Source of the DNA: Bradyrhizobium iriomotense
Lineage (GTDB): Bacteria; Pseudomonadota; Alphaproteobacteria; Rhizobiales; Xanthobacteraceae
Reading direction: 5' to 3'
DNA: 64,000 nucleotides
NCBI RefSeq assembly: GCF_018130765.1
Contig: NZ_JAFCJZ010000016.1
Location: forward strand, 124,001-188,000
The position numbers and the translations under genes were made by a program. Positions 18,301 to 26,145 of the stretch are shown one piece after another. A model generated the notes under the pieces. It was not told the origin of the DNA. It did no database searches and worked only from the letters and a program-made list of their open reading frames with translations. Each line of letters starts with the position of its first letter. The first letter of the stretch is position 1.

Positions 18301-18645
18301 GGGCTTCGGGTCATCGACGAAGCGGTCGCAATTGCGGACGCAAGTCTCGAGAGCTGGTGCGCCGTCGAACTTCACCGGGAGCGCGGTGAACTGCTGTTGC
18401 TGGCAGCCGGGGAGGAGGCCGAAAATCAAGCGGACGCGGAGTTCGAGGCCGCGATTGAAATTGCCGCTGCCCAGGGAGCAAGGCTGCCCGAGCTTCGCGC
18501 AAGCGTTGCGCGCGCCAGACTCCAGGCGGCACGCGGCATGCGGCGAGAGGCGCGCGACGCTCTTGTGCCGATCTACAGCTGGTTCAGAGAGGGCTTGGAA
18601 ACACGCGATCTCGTGGAAGCTCGCAAGTTGCTGGCAGACCTGTGA
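15316..18645 (+). CDS. SAM-cyclase-ATPase-TPR signalling protein (copy 1)
   Basis: A 1,109-residue multidomain protein. A SAM domain fills residues 1-60. A class III cyclase domain follows (about 75-250) with metal Asp82 (VDLVGSTD) and Asp126 (LGDGVQAYF). Next is an AAA-type ATPase with Walker A GEPGIGKS (300-307) and Walker B LMVLEDAHW, and the C-terminal half is helical TPR-like. The start is a TTG with GGAG nine bases upstream; no ATG or GTG is available in frame. It lies 46 bases after the FAD oxidase gene. Such proteins make cyclic nucleotide under control of an NTP-dependent, STAND-like switch. Confidence 0.9.
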   Translation: MDIGEWLRSLGLQSYEQRFRDNGIDLEILSHLTVEDLKEIGVQAVGHRRKLLDAIGLLPADLAAARPPASVERRQLTLMFVDLVGSTDLSRRLDPEELREVMRAYSNTVAGEIARLEGHVAKFLGDGVQAYFGWPRASEDAAEQAVRAGLAVATAVSGMSSGAGGLLAARVGIATGLVVVGDLLGEGAAREEAVTGETPNLAARLQQVAEPGTVVIADSTRRLVGDLFEFIELGSLRLKGFAEPVQAWRVIGEGRVESRFEALHGAHVTPLVGRSEELDLTLSRWRLAKGRAGQVVLIFGEPGIGKSRLVLALRERLQAEQITLVSYACSPHHLNSPLFPFISQLEREARFAPEDTAETRLKRLELLLGENGEGLSSDAIQLLADLLGIPNERPSTQPEMSPQQRKALLFRTFLARLNRLAARGPVLMVLEDAHWLDPTSRELFDQIVDRLQDLPVLVVATFRPELPPPWTGFPHVTLLMLNRLPQAQVVVLVDRITEGKALPAEVLDQILARTEGVPLFTEELTKAVLEAGILRYTGARYVLAGAFPSLAIPATLHDSLMARLDRLAPVKEVAQIGACIGREFDHELLAAVVSMPGGELAAALDRLVAAELVFRRGLAPAATYVFKHALVRDAAYESLLKRRRQELHARIATSIEALFPQLVEAQPELVARHFGEAGLAERAIPYWLKAGRLAAARSANMEAIAHLRSGLECAQALPSGASRSRFELALQLGLGGPLIATKGFASREAEAAFQRAQELSRELQSEVDLSAALKGLGHVYHVRANLREVTSLVEETEALAKRSGDPVRQAEADHLAGVLSFHLGQFQFSRDRLERSAQAGEYRGRYYSEVYGIDMSVFCRAYMSHCDWHLGYPVRSLGIAEKGLAVAREISHPFSIALALNYLAMLYQFRQEPDAALKAAAESRDICAEYRFDYYGAWASLVRAWAIAEFGRLEEGLADFDAGLEDFRRTSAGLRIPHHLGLLAALHRKAGNAMAGLRVIDEAVAIADASLESWCAVELHRERGELLLLAAGEEAENQADAEFEAAIEIAAAQGARLPELRASVARARLQAARGMRREARDALVPIYSWFREGLETRDLVEARKLLADL

Positions 18646-18803
18646 CGAAGTTACCGCAATAGCGACCCATCTCCCCGTCCGGCAACGTGTTGCGCCATCG
18701 TTCTGCAATGCGGTGATCAATTCGGTAATACTCCTCGCAGCGGGCAGCGCGCCGCGATATATTTTCGTTCGAAGGACTGCTGCCCCCAAGGTTTGTGGGC
18801 ATC

Positions 18804-19025
18804 ATGGTCAACCCCACGCCCGGAATGCGGAGAGTGCTACGGCAAGCGCACCTGTACGGCCGTTTGGTCGCACATGATGGGAAATTGTACTATCCTGGCG
18901 GTAACCACCGGTTATGCAGTGAAGAGACCGCGATCGCGATGGTAAAGGCAGGCTGGCTCAGGCATCGCGACGACGACTATGAAATTACATCCGACGGAAT
19001 AAGGGCTGATGCGCGGCGTGAATAG
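18804..19025 (+). CDS. small hypothetical protein
   Basis: A 73-residue protein (MVNPTPGMRRVLRQAHLYGRL...) that I cannot assign. It is charged and soluble, with TAIAMVKAGWLRHRDDDYEITSDG resembling the end of a winged-helix-like fold, where the phrase ITSDG recalls short helix-turn-helix homologues. ATG 18804 has only a weak ribosome site. Composition fits coding better than the flanking spacer. Confidence 0.5.
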   Translation: MVNPTPGMRRVLRQAHLYGRLVAHDGKLYYPGGNHRLCSEETAIAMVKAGWLRHRDDDYEITSDGIRADARRE

Positions 19026-19503
19026 CTCCTTCTGACCGGCACGTCCGCCTCGTGCGGAAACGGCAGTGATATGCAGGCTCAGACCGAGAGAATTCCACAA
19101 CCACGAGTGTGCCTCCGGGGGCATGGATAATTTGCGGGCGCAATCGGACGTCGCCGCGACCGCAATGCCCAAGGGAAAGAAATGCCCAAGGGAAAGATAG
19201 GCTGATCTATTGCGGCGACGGTTTGCTAGCCGGATGTCAGTGGCGCCATGCAGCAACTCCAGCTGTTAGCCACCAGACCCGAGCAAAAACGCATCGACCG
19301 ACGCAGCTAATCGGTCTGCCACTTGCATGGCCGGTGTGGACTGCGCTTGAGGAGGCAGCGAACTTCTAGAATGGACTGCCAGCCCAGCGCCTGCAGCAAG
19401 AACAGCTATTGCGATCGCAGCGAGATATTGAGTCCTCATGGCGATGGTCCTGTCATCGCCCCATATCCTAACCGGACAGTCTCAGAAATGGTTCCCGAGG
19501 CGC
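19026..19503. other. spacer, no supported gene
   Basis: About 480 bases without coding signal on either strand and with no clear terminator or repeat. It separates a small hypothetical gene from a decayed DUF1330 gene. Confidence 0.35.
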
Positions 19504-19802
19504 CTAGAGGCCCTTGAGCGTGATCAGCATGTCGAGATCGCTCGCGCTTTCCTTGCGCAGCTTAATCAGTGGCTGGTACTCACGTGAGTTGTACCAAGGC
19601 GGTCGGTGATTGCTTGTCAGGAAATTCGATGGCGACGACGCGCTGTGGCTCCCAATGGCCGCCTTCCGGGAACTGATGCGCGTTGCCCTTTCAAATACCG
19701 CCCACCGTATTTTTCGATCATAGGTCCAACCTTGACCCGATACTCTTCAAATATAGCGGGCTCCGTGATGAAGTGTTCAGCGATCAGGTAAGGCTTTGGC
19801 AT
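19504..19802 (-). pseudogene. DUF1330 family gene with two frameshifts
   Basis: Starting at ATG 19802 the frame reads MPKPYLIAEHFITEPAIFEE and on to IEKYGGRYLKG, a normal DUF1330 N terminus. It then leaves the family frame. The next frame restores HQFPEGGHWEPQRVVAIEF, and a third frame restores WYNSREYQPLIKLR down to the stop at 19504-19506. Both breaks are explained by one extra base each, a G in a GGG run near 19688 and a T in a TT pair near 19590. As it stands no full-length ancestor-like protein can be made. Sequencing error is the alternative. Confidence 0.8.
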
Positions 19803-19829
19803 AGGCCAGTCTCTGCTCTTGATTTGCAT

Positions 19830-20232
19830 GCCGGAGAATTATCACGCCCACCAGCCTACCGGCGGAAGGGTCAGCGCCCGGTACTGCGCGATACAAAATT
19901 TCGTGCGGGGACGCGCGACTGCCTGCCCTGACAACACCTCACGACCTTGTTTCCCAATCTTGCCTCGTGCAAGCGACCACGGGCGAGTTTTGCTGGACAG
20001 GGGGGGCTACTCCGGGGTGAGCGGCTAGCGTAATGGTCAATATTTCGGCCGTACCTGGCCGAAGCTCCCAAAATGGCTTCATCCCATGGGGATCTCGCGC
20101 ACAGGCAGCGAGAGGGTCACTAGCCGCGGTCGCCCGCCGCTCCACTCATTCGCTGCGCGTTCGCTCTTTCTTCGTGTGTGATACGTTTGTCTAGTATACG
20201 GTTGTTCGGACACCGAGAACGAGCGGGGTGCC
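19830..20232. other. spacer upstream of second cyclase gene
   Basis: About 400 bases without a supported gene. It must contain the promoter for the cyclase gene at 20233. I see no clear operator. Confidence 0.35.
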
Positions 20233-23200
20233 ATGAGAGGCGTCACGGAGTGGCTCGAGTCAATCGGCTTATCGAAGTACGCCCAGCGCTTCGCCGATAA
20301 CGGCATTGACCTCTCGGTCGTCCGCGACCTGACAGAACAGGACCTAAAGGAGCTGGGCGTCCTGCTAGGTCATCGCCGCAAGCTGCTGCGCGCTATCGCA
20401 GAGCTTGATGACGAAATTAGGCCTCCGGCTAAAACACAGCTTTACCCGAGCCGACCGGAAGAGGGCGAGCGGCGTCACCTTACAGTGATGTTTTGTGACT
20501 TGGTTGGCTCCACAGCCCTTGCGGCGCGGTTGGACCCAGAGGACCTGCGAGCCCTGATTGGCGCGTATCACAGCTGCATCGCAGAAGTCATAGGCCGTTA
20601 TCAGGGAAGGATTGCTCGCTATATGGGTGACGGTGCATTGGTCTATTTCGGCTATCCGCATGCCCATGAGGATGATGCCGAGCAGGCTGTGCGCGCTGCA
20701 CTCGCACTCATTGATGCCGTAGCGAGCATCCGGAATGTCGGCGCGTCGCTGCAGATTCGCATTGGCATTGCGACGGGGACTGTGGTTGTCACCGAGCTTC
20801 TGATTGAGAGTGTTCCGGCGGAGCAAGCGGTCGTTGGTGAGACGCCGAACCTCGCCGCGCGCCTGCAAACAATGGCCGAGCCGGGGACCGTGTTGATCTC
20901 CGCGGGCACACGCCGTCTCACCGGGGGAGAGTTCCATTACCGCGATCTCGGTCCCGTCGCGCTGAAAGGCTGGGCGGAGCCGCTCCGGGTTTATCAGGTG
21001 CTGGGAATGAGCGGTGTCGAGAGCCGCTTCGAGGCGATGCACGCCACCAAGCTGCCGCCGCTGATTGGGCGTGAGGAGGAAATAGAGCTGCTGTTACGCC
21101 GCTGGCGACAAGCTACCCAGGAAGAAGGCCGGGTGGTGGCCCTTACCGGCGAGCCGGGGATTGGCAAATCCCACATTGCGTCGGCGCTTACTGAGCGGCT
21201 CCAGGGTGGATCACACATCACGCTGCGCTATTTCTGCTCTGAGCATCATACCCACAGCGCATTGTTCCCATTCATCAGCCAGCTCGAACGTGCTGCCGGG
21301 TTCAGGCACGGCGACTCGCCTCGGGAGAAGCTATCCAAGCTGGACGCTCTGTTGGTGCAATCCACACATAATCCCGAACACCTGGCGGTCTTGGCAAACT
21401 TGTTGGTGCTACCGGCCGATGATCACTACCGGCTGCAGGACCTCACTCCACAAAAACGTAAAGAGAAGACCTTCGCAGCATTATTGGCCCAGCTTGATGG
21501 ATTAGCGGCGAGGCAGCCGGTCTTACTTATTTTCGAAGATGTACACTGGATTGACCCAACTTCGCTTGAGCTGCTCGCGGCTACTGTGGAGCATGTGCCG
21601 CAGCTTCGGGTACTGGTGCTGATCACGGCGAGAGCCGAATTCACTCCCCCCTGGCCGAGTTATCCTCACACCACCACCATCCCGCTCACCCGCCTTGGCC
21701 GACGCAACGGCACAGCGTTGGTCCTGCGGGTAACCGGAGGCAAAACCCTCCCCAAGGAGGTCATGGAGCATATTCTCGCACACACCGATGGCGTGCCCCT
21801 CTTCGTCGAGGAATTAACGAAGATGGTGCTGGAAGGCGGGCTTTTGCGAGAGCGCGACGGGGAATATGTTCTTGAGGGGCCTCTGCCGTCATTCGCAATC
21901 CCAACCACCTTGCAGGCTTCGCTGATGGCTCGCCTGGATCGGTTGTCACCGGTGCGGGATGTGGCCCAAATCGGCGCTGTCGCGGGGCGAGAATTTCACT
22001 ACGAGCTTGTGAGCGCCGTCGCCGGGCTGCCGAAGCAGAGGTTGGACGAGGCGCTTGAGCAGTTGGTCCGTTCGGAACTGATGTTTTGCAGGGGTGAAAA
22101 TCCACACGCGGTATACACGTTCAAGCACGCTTTGGTGCGAGACGCCGCATATGCTGGGCTCCTGAAGAGCCGGCGCGCGCATCTACACGCCGCTATCGCG
22201 AAGGCGCTCGAGCAGAAATTCCCCGAAGCTGTACGAACGCAGCCCGAGATTATTGCATACCACTACACCCAGGCGACGAACCACGAACGGGCCTTGCACT
22301 ACTGGTACGAAGCAGGCAGGCAGTCAGCGGCTCGCTCGGCGCACAATGAAGCGGTCCGTCACCTGAAGCAAGGGTTGGATCAGATTCCCCAGATCGACGA
22401 CCCGGTGCTACGCAACAGGTCGGAGTTGCTGCTTCAGATATCACTCGGCAACGCTCTCCGGGCGATTAAGGGCTGGAGCACTGACAGCGTGAAGCATGCG
22501 TACACGCGGGCGCTTCAACTCTGCAAAGAGACCGGGCTTGACGAACATATCTTGCCTGCGATGTTTGGTTTATGGACGTGGAATTTCGTTCACGCATCGC
22601 TTGGTGAAGCTCAAGCCCTTGCAGAACATTTGCTGGATAGCGCCGACAAGGCGGACAACTCGGTTTTCAGGGTTCTTGCCCATGAGGCTATAGGGTTTAC
22701 GCTATTTGCGCGGGGGAAGTTTGGCGATGCTCACGCGGAGTTAGAACGTAGTATTAGCCTCTGTGAGGACAGTAAGGCTACAGAATACCTTGACCTGTCA
22801 GCGCAAGACCCCCGAGTTCATGTGCGGGTATACGACGGCATGACACTCTGCTTGCTTGGTCATCCGGATCGAGCCTTGCGAATGTGCACGGAAGCTCGCC
22901 GATACGCAGATGCATCTCGACATCCCTTCAGTGAGGCAATCGTACGAACGATAAGCCTTCGGGTGCATCAGCTTCGCGGTGACGCCGCCGCTGTTGCAGG
23001 TGAAGCGAACGCCGCCGTTGCATTCTGCAAAGAACATGAGTTTGCGCACTATTTGGCTATGGCCCTGGTTTTGCGCGGATGGGCAAGCGCTTACCAAGGC
23101 GACTTTGGGAAAGGTCTCGCCGAAATTCAGGAAGGCTTGGAACAGGAACGCGCCACTGGCGCGCTATTATTTGAGTCCTACGCTTTGGGCCTATTGGCGG

Positions 23201-23577
23201 ATGCATGCATAGAGCACGAACACTACGCGAAAGCGCTCGACTTTTTGAAGCAGGCGCAATTGAGGCTTAATGAGGAGAACTCCGAACGCTTTTACGCGGC
23301 TGAGATATATCGTTTGTTCGCCGAAGCCTACCTCCGATCGAACCAGGACTTGGATCAGGCGGAGTACTATTTTTCTAAAGGCCTTGAGGTTGCGCGCGAA
23401 CAGAAAGCCAAATCCCTGGAACTTAGACTTTGTTTGAGCATGTGCGGCCTGAGCGAACTGAGACACAACGCTGACAAGTGCCGCTTGCAACTCGGCGAGA
23501 TTTACGGATCGTTTAGCGAGGGGTTTGACACTCCGGATCTAGTCAGAGTCAAGGCAAAGTTAGAAAGTGCTTGGTAA
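20233..23577 (+). CDS. SAM-cyclase-ATPase-TPR signalling protein (copy 2)
   Basis: A 1,114-residue paralogue of the protein at 15316, with the same order: SAM domain (1-58), class III cyclase (about 80-265; Asp89 in FCDLVGST and Asp133 in MGDGALVYF), ATPase with Walker A GEPGIGKS and Walker B LLIFEDVHW, then a long TPR-like region to the C terminus. ATG 20233 follows GAGCGGGG. Base composition is visibly less GC-rich than the first copy, especially in the C-terminal half, so the two copies are not a recent local duplication. Input signals are probably read by the TPR part. Confidence 0.9.
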   Translation: MRGVTEWLESIGLSKYAQRFADNGIDLSVVRDLTEQDLKELGVLLGHRRKLLRAIAELDDEIRPPAKTQLYPSRPEEGERRHLTVMFCDLVGSTALAARLDPEDLRALIGAYHSCIAEVIGRYQGRIARYMGDGALVYFGYPHAHEDDAEQAVRAALALIDAVASIRNVGASLQIRIGIATGTVVVTELLIESVPAEQAVVGETPNLAARLQTMAEPGTVLISAGTRRLTGGEFHYRDLGPVALKGWAEPLRVYQVLGMSGVESRFEAMHATKLPPLIGREEEIELLLRRWRQATQEEGRVVALTGEPGIGKSHIASALTERLQGGSHITLRYFCSEHHTHSALFPFISQLERAAGFRHGDSPREKLSKLDALLVQSTHNPEHLAVLANLLVLPADDHYRLQDLTPQKRKEKTFAALLAQLDGLAARQPVLLIFEDVHWIDPTSLELLAATVEHVPQLRVLVLITARAEFTPPWPSYPHTTTIPLTRLGRRNGTALVLRVTGGKTLPKEVMEHILAHTDGVPLFVEELTKMVLEGGLLRERDGEYVLEGPLPSFAIPTTLQASLMARLDRLSPVRDVAQIGAVAGREFHYELVSAVAGLPKQRLDEALEQLVRSELMFCRGENPHAVYTFKHALVRDAAYAGLLKSRRAHLHAAIAKALEQKFPEAVRTQPEIIAYHYTQATNHERALHYWYEAGRQSAARSAHNEAVRHLKQGLDQIPQIDDPVLRNRSELLLQISLGNALRAIKGWSTDSVKHAYTRALQLCKETGLDEHILPAMFGLWTWNFVHASLGEAQALAEHLLDSADKADNSVFRVLAHEAIGFTLFARGKFGDAHAELERSISLCEDSKATEYLDLSAQDPRVHVRVYDGMTLCLLGHPDRALRMCTEARRYADASRHPFSEAIVRTISLRVHQLRGDAAAVAGEANAAVAFCKEHEFAHYLAMALVLRGWASAYQGDFGKGLAEIQEGLEQERATGALLFESYALGLLADACIEHEHYAKALDFLKQAQLRLNEENSERFYAAEIYRLFAEAYLRSNQDLDQAEYYFSKGLEVAREQKAKSLELRLCLSMCGLSELRHNADKCRLQLGEIYGSFSEGFDTPDLVRVKAKLESAW

Positions 23578-24215
23578 TGTCCAGCCAGAGATCACGCTCG
23601 ACCAGTCCCGTTCGTCAACGGCGCGCTTGCAATTCCCACTCGAGAGGAGCGGGCGTGGTCGCGAACGCCATGAGCGACGGCGCGCGACCCGCCAGCGAGC
23701 GCGGGCGAACGCTTCCTAGCGGAACTGGCGCGCCTCTTCGGACGGCGAGAACTTCGCCACACCGATCACCTTGGATTTCCCCGAAGTTGCCGATGGCTGG
23801 GCCTCCGGAGCGGCCAAGGCGTTGGCGCCGAGAGAGCCAGACTAGCGCGAGAGCACCTCACTGGCGGCTTTTTGAGAGAAGCGCTCGACAGATTCACCTG
23901 CCGAGATTCCGTTATCGGAAGGTACGGCCGGGTAAGGCAATGTAATAGCGGCCCAACTTTTTGGCTCAGAAGCGCGATACTCGTTCCCTTTGGTCTGAGA
24001 GGGATTGTGAGCGCGGTTGGTTCCGGAGTCGAGCTCGCGCCGCGAGGGCTGCTTCTTCATTTGGAAACGGCTGCTAAGCTATTGAGTTAGCGAGGCTCTG
24101 TTTTGCCGACTGCGCCTTTGTGCTGGGGGCGGGCGCGCGGAACTTTGCATGATCTATTCAATTGTCGAAGAGGCACCCCAATGGCCGAAGCCGACGAGCT
24201 TCGATCAATTCTGTT
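23578..24215. other. spacer containing one copy of a long direct repeat
   Basis: About 640 bases with no supported gene. The right part (24044-24120) resembles 30126-30210 and is listed separately as a repeat. The left part shows no recognisable coding relic. Confidence 0.4.
24044..24120 (+). repeat. imperfect direct repeat, copy A
   Basis: Begins GAGGGCTGCTTCTTCATTTG and ends TGCGCCTTTG. The first 48 bases match the copy at 30126 at roughly 40 positions with one gap. Shorter matches (TGTTTTGCCG against TGTTTTCGCCG, TGCGCCTTTG against TGCGCCTTGA) continue in the same order. The two copies are in the same orientation and bracket about 6 kb. Confidence 0.65.
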
Positions 24216-25010
24216 ATGGCGAAGGAGATCAGACCGATCACTGGATCTATAGAGAGGACGATCTATGCAGCCGCCGAGCCGACCGTGCCATCGGCTGGCG
24301 CCGAGGTTTTTTACGCCCAGGCCTTGCGTGAGCTCGCGAAGCTCGACCTTCCGTTTCTCTTGGCCGGCACCTATGCGCTCAGCGCCTATACCGGCGTGGC
24401 GCGCGCGACCAAGGATCTCGATATCGTGTGCAAGCCGACTGACTATCCCCGTGTTCTCAACCACTTCCGGGACCTCGGATATACCGTCGCAATCGAGGAC
24501 GAACGCTGGCTCGGCAAAGTCTTCCAGGCCGAGCACTTCTTCGATGTGATCTTCGCGTTCTGGCATGGCATGGCTCCCGTGACCGACCAATGGTTCGAAT
24601 CCGCACCGCGCATCGAGGTGTTCGGCACGCGGATGCGCATCATGGCCCCGACAGAGTTGATCTGGTCCAAGGCCTTCGTCCAGCTGCGGCACCGTTACGA
24701 CGGCCCGGATATCGCGCATCTCATTCTCAAACAGCACGATCAGATCGACTGGCGGCGTCTGCTTGCCTACATGGAGCTGCATTGGGAGGTGCTTCTGGCA
24801 CATCTACTCAACTTCCGCTGGGCCTATCCGAGCGAGCGCGATTGCGTGCCGCGCTGGCTTATGGAGGAACTGGTCGCCCGCCTGAAGGCACAGTTCGAGC
24901 TTCCTCCGCCGCGCGTGAAGATATGTCGGGGACGGCTGTTTTCGCAGGTCGATTATGCGCCGGCCGTTGAGGAATGGGGTTTTGTCGACGCAGAGGAAGA
25001 TACTGAGTAG
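24216..25010 (+). CDS. nucleotidyltransferase-fold protein
   Basis: The 264-residue protein has the signature of the polymerase-beta/AbiEii-like nucleotidyltransferase fold: FLLAGTYALSAYTGVARATKDLDI, where the helix-turn is followed by the metal-binding D-x-D (DLDI) near residue 65. The rest has a family-like helical tail, with ELIWSKAFVQLRHRYDGPDI. I chose ATG 24216; an upstream TTG at 24162 adds 18 low-complexity residues. The metallophosphoesterase gene starts 4 bases after its stop, so they form a pair. Substrate (RNA end, protein or small molecule) unknown. Confidence 0.75.
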   Translation: MAKEIRPITGSIERTIYAAAEPTVPSAGAEVFYAQALRELAKLDLPFLLAGTYALSAYTGVARATKDLDIVCKPTDYPRVLNHFRDLGYTVAIEDERWLGKVFQAEHFFDVIFAFWHGMAPVTDQWFESAPRIEVFGTRMRIMAPTELIWSKAFVQLRHRYDGPDIAHLILKQHDQIDWRRLLAYMELHWEVLLAHLLNFRWAYPSERDCVPRWLMEELVARLKAQFELPPPRVKICRGRLFSQVDYAPAVEEWGFVDAEEDTE

Positions 25011-25014
25011 CGCC

Positions 25015-25737
25015 ATGTCCGAAAAACCTAAGAAGCTCATTTTCGCGGCCATTGGTGATCTCCACGTGAAGGAGGACCGCACATTGTCCTTCCGGGAGCT
25101 CTTTGCCGAACTCTCGACCAAGGCCCAGGTGCTCGTCCTTTGCGGCGACCTCACTGACCTGGGCAAGCCGTTCGAAGCGGAACTTCTGGCGGAGGATTTG
25201 CGCGCCTGCTCCATTCCCGTTGTCGGCGTGCTCGGAAATCACGACTACGAGTCCGGACAGACTGAAGACGTAAAGCGCATTTTGAAGAGCGCCGGGATGC
25301 ACGTGCTCAACGGGCAGTCGTACGAAATCGACGGTGTGGCCTTCGTCGGGGTGAAGGGGTTCATCGGCGGGTTCGGCCGTCGCATGCTTGCTTCGTTCGG
25401 CGAGGCCGTCATCAAGAGCTTGGTAGCCGAAGCCGTCAACGAAGCGACGCGCCTCGAAAATGCCATGCGCGCGGTAGCGAGCAAGCAGGCTGTCGTCGTT
25501 CTTCACTATGCGCCGATTCTCGATACGGTCGAGGGCGAGCCACTGGAGATTCTTCCGTTCCTCGGCTCATCACGTCTCGGCGAAACCATCGATCGATTCA
25601 AGGTGAGCGCGGTGGTGCACGGCCATGCCCATCAGGGCCGCTATGAAGGCCGCACGCCCGGAGGCGCGCCGGTCTACAACGTGGCCCGATCAATCGAGAA
25701 GCCCAGCGGTCGCCCCTATGCCTTGATTGAGGTCTGA
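25015..25737 (+). CDS. calcineurin-like metallophosphoesterase
   Basis: The 240-residue phosphoesterase shows all metal-site motifs in order: GDLH (about residue 13), GDLTD (about 43), GNHD (about 75), the His in VVLHYAPI, and GHAH near the C terminus. It therefore should be catalytically active on a phosphomonoester, diester or nucleotide. ATG 25015 lies 4 bases after the stop of the nucleotidyltransferase gene. The pairing suggests one enzyme adds and the other removes a nucleotide or phosphate, which is inference. Confidence 0.88.
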   Translation: MSEKPKKLIFAAIGDLHVKEDRTLSFRELFAELSTKAQVLVLCGDLTDLGKPFEAELLAEDLRACSIPVVGVLGNHDYESGQTEDVKRILKSAGMHVLNGQSYEIDGVAFVGVKGFIGGFGRRMLASFGEAVIKSLVAEAVNEATRLENAMRAVASKQAVVVLHYAPILDTVEGEPLEILPFLGSSRLGETIDRFKVSAVVHGHAHQGRYEGRTPGGAPVYNVARSIEKPSGRPYALIEV

Positions 25738-26145
25738 GCCGGGCGTCCGGATTTATTTATTGAGGTCGAAGTCCGCGCCTGGATACGATTGCATCATCTT
25801 TGGCTCGCGCCCATGTGGCTCCCGCGGTTCCGGCACCGGTGAAGGATCGCCATTGCTATCGCCTTAGAAGACCTGATGGAACAAAGTTCCCTTCAGGCGT
25901 GTTGTGAAAACGCATAGGACAACACTTGAGGTGCGCTGGGGGTTTGTTCCCGATCTTTGCGGTTGAGCGGGGCGTCGCGCCGGCCGACGGAAGAACCGTC
26001 GGCGTCTTGATCGCGCGGTGAACTCCTCGTGCAGCCGCTCGATCGCTTTGGTGGTAGCAGCGACGAGGCGATCCCGCCGCACGAATTCCCACCACAATTC
26101 CAGGCGCCACCAGTGCGTTGTCATGCAACCGGTTGAGGACAATGC
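25738..26145. other. spacer, no supported gene
   Basis: About 400 bases between the phosphoesterase and the GT-C gene. No coding region or clear regulatory structure is seen. Confidence 0.35.
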
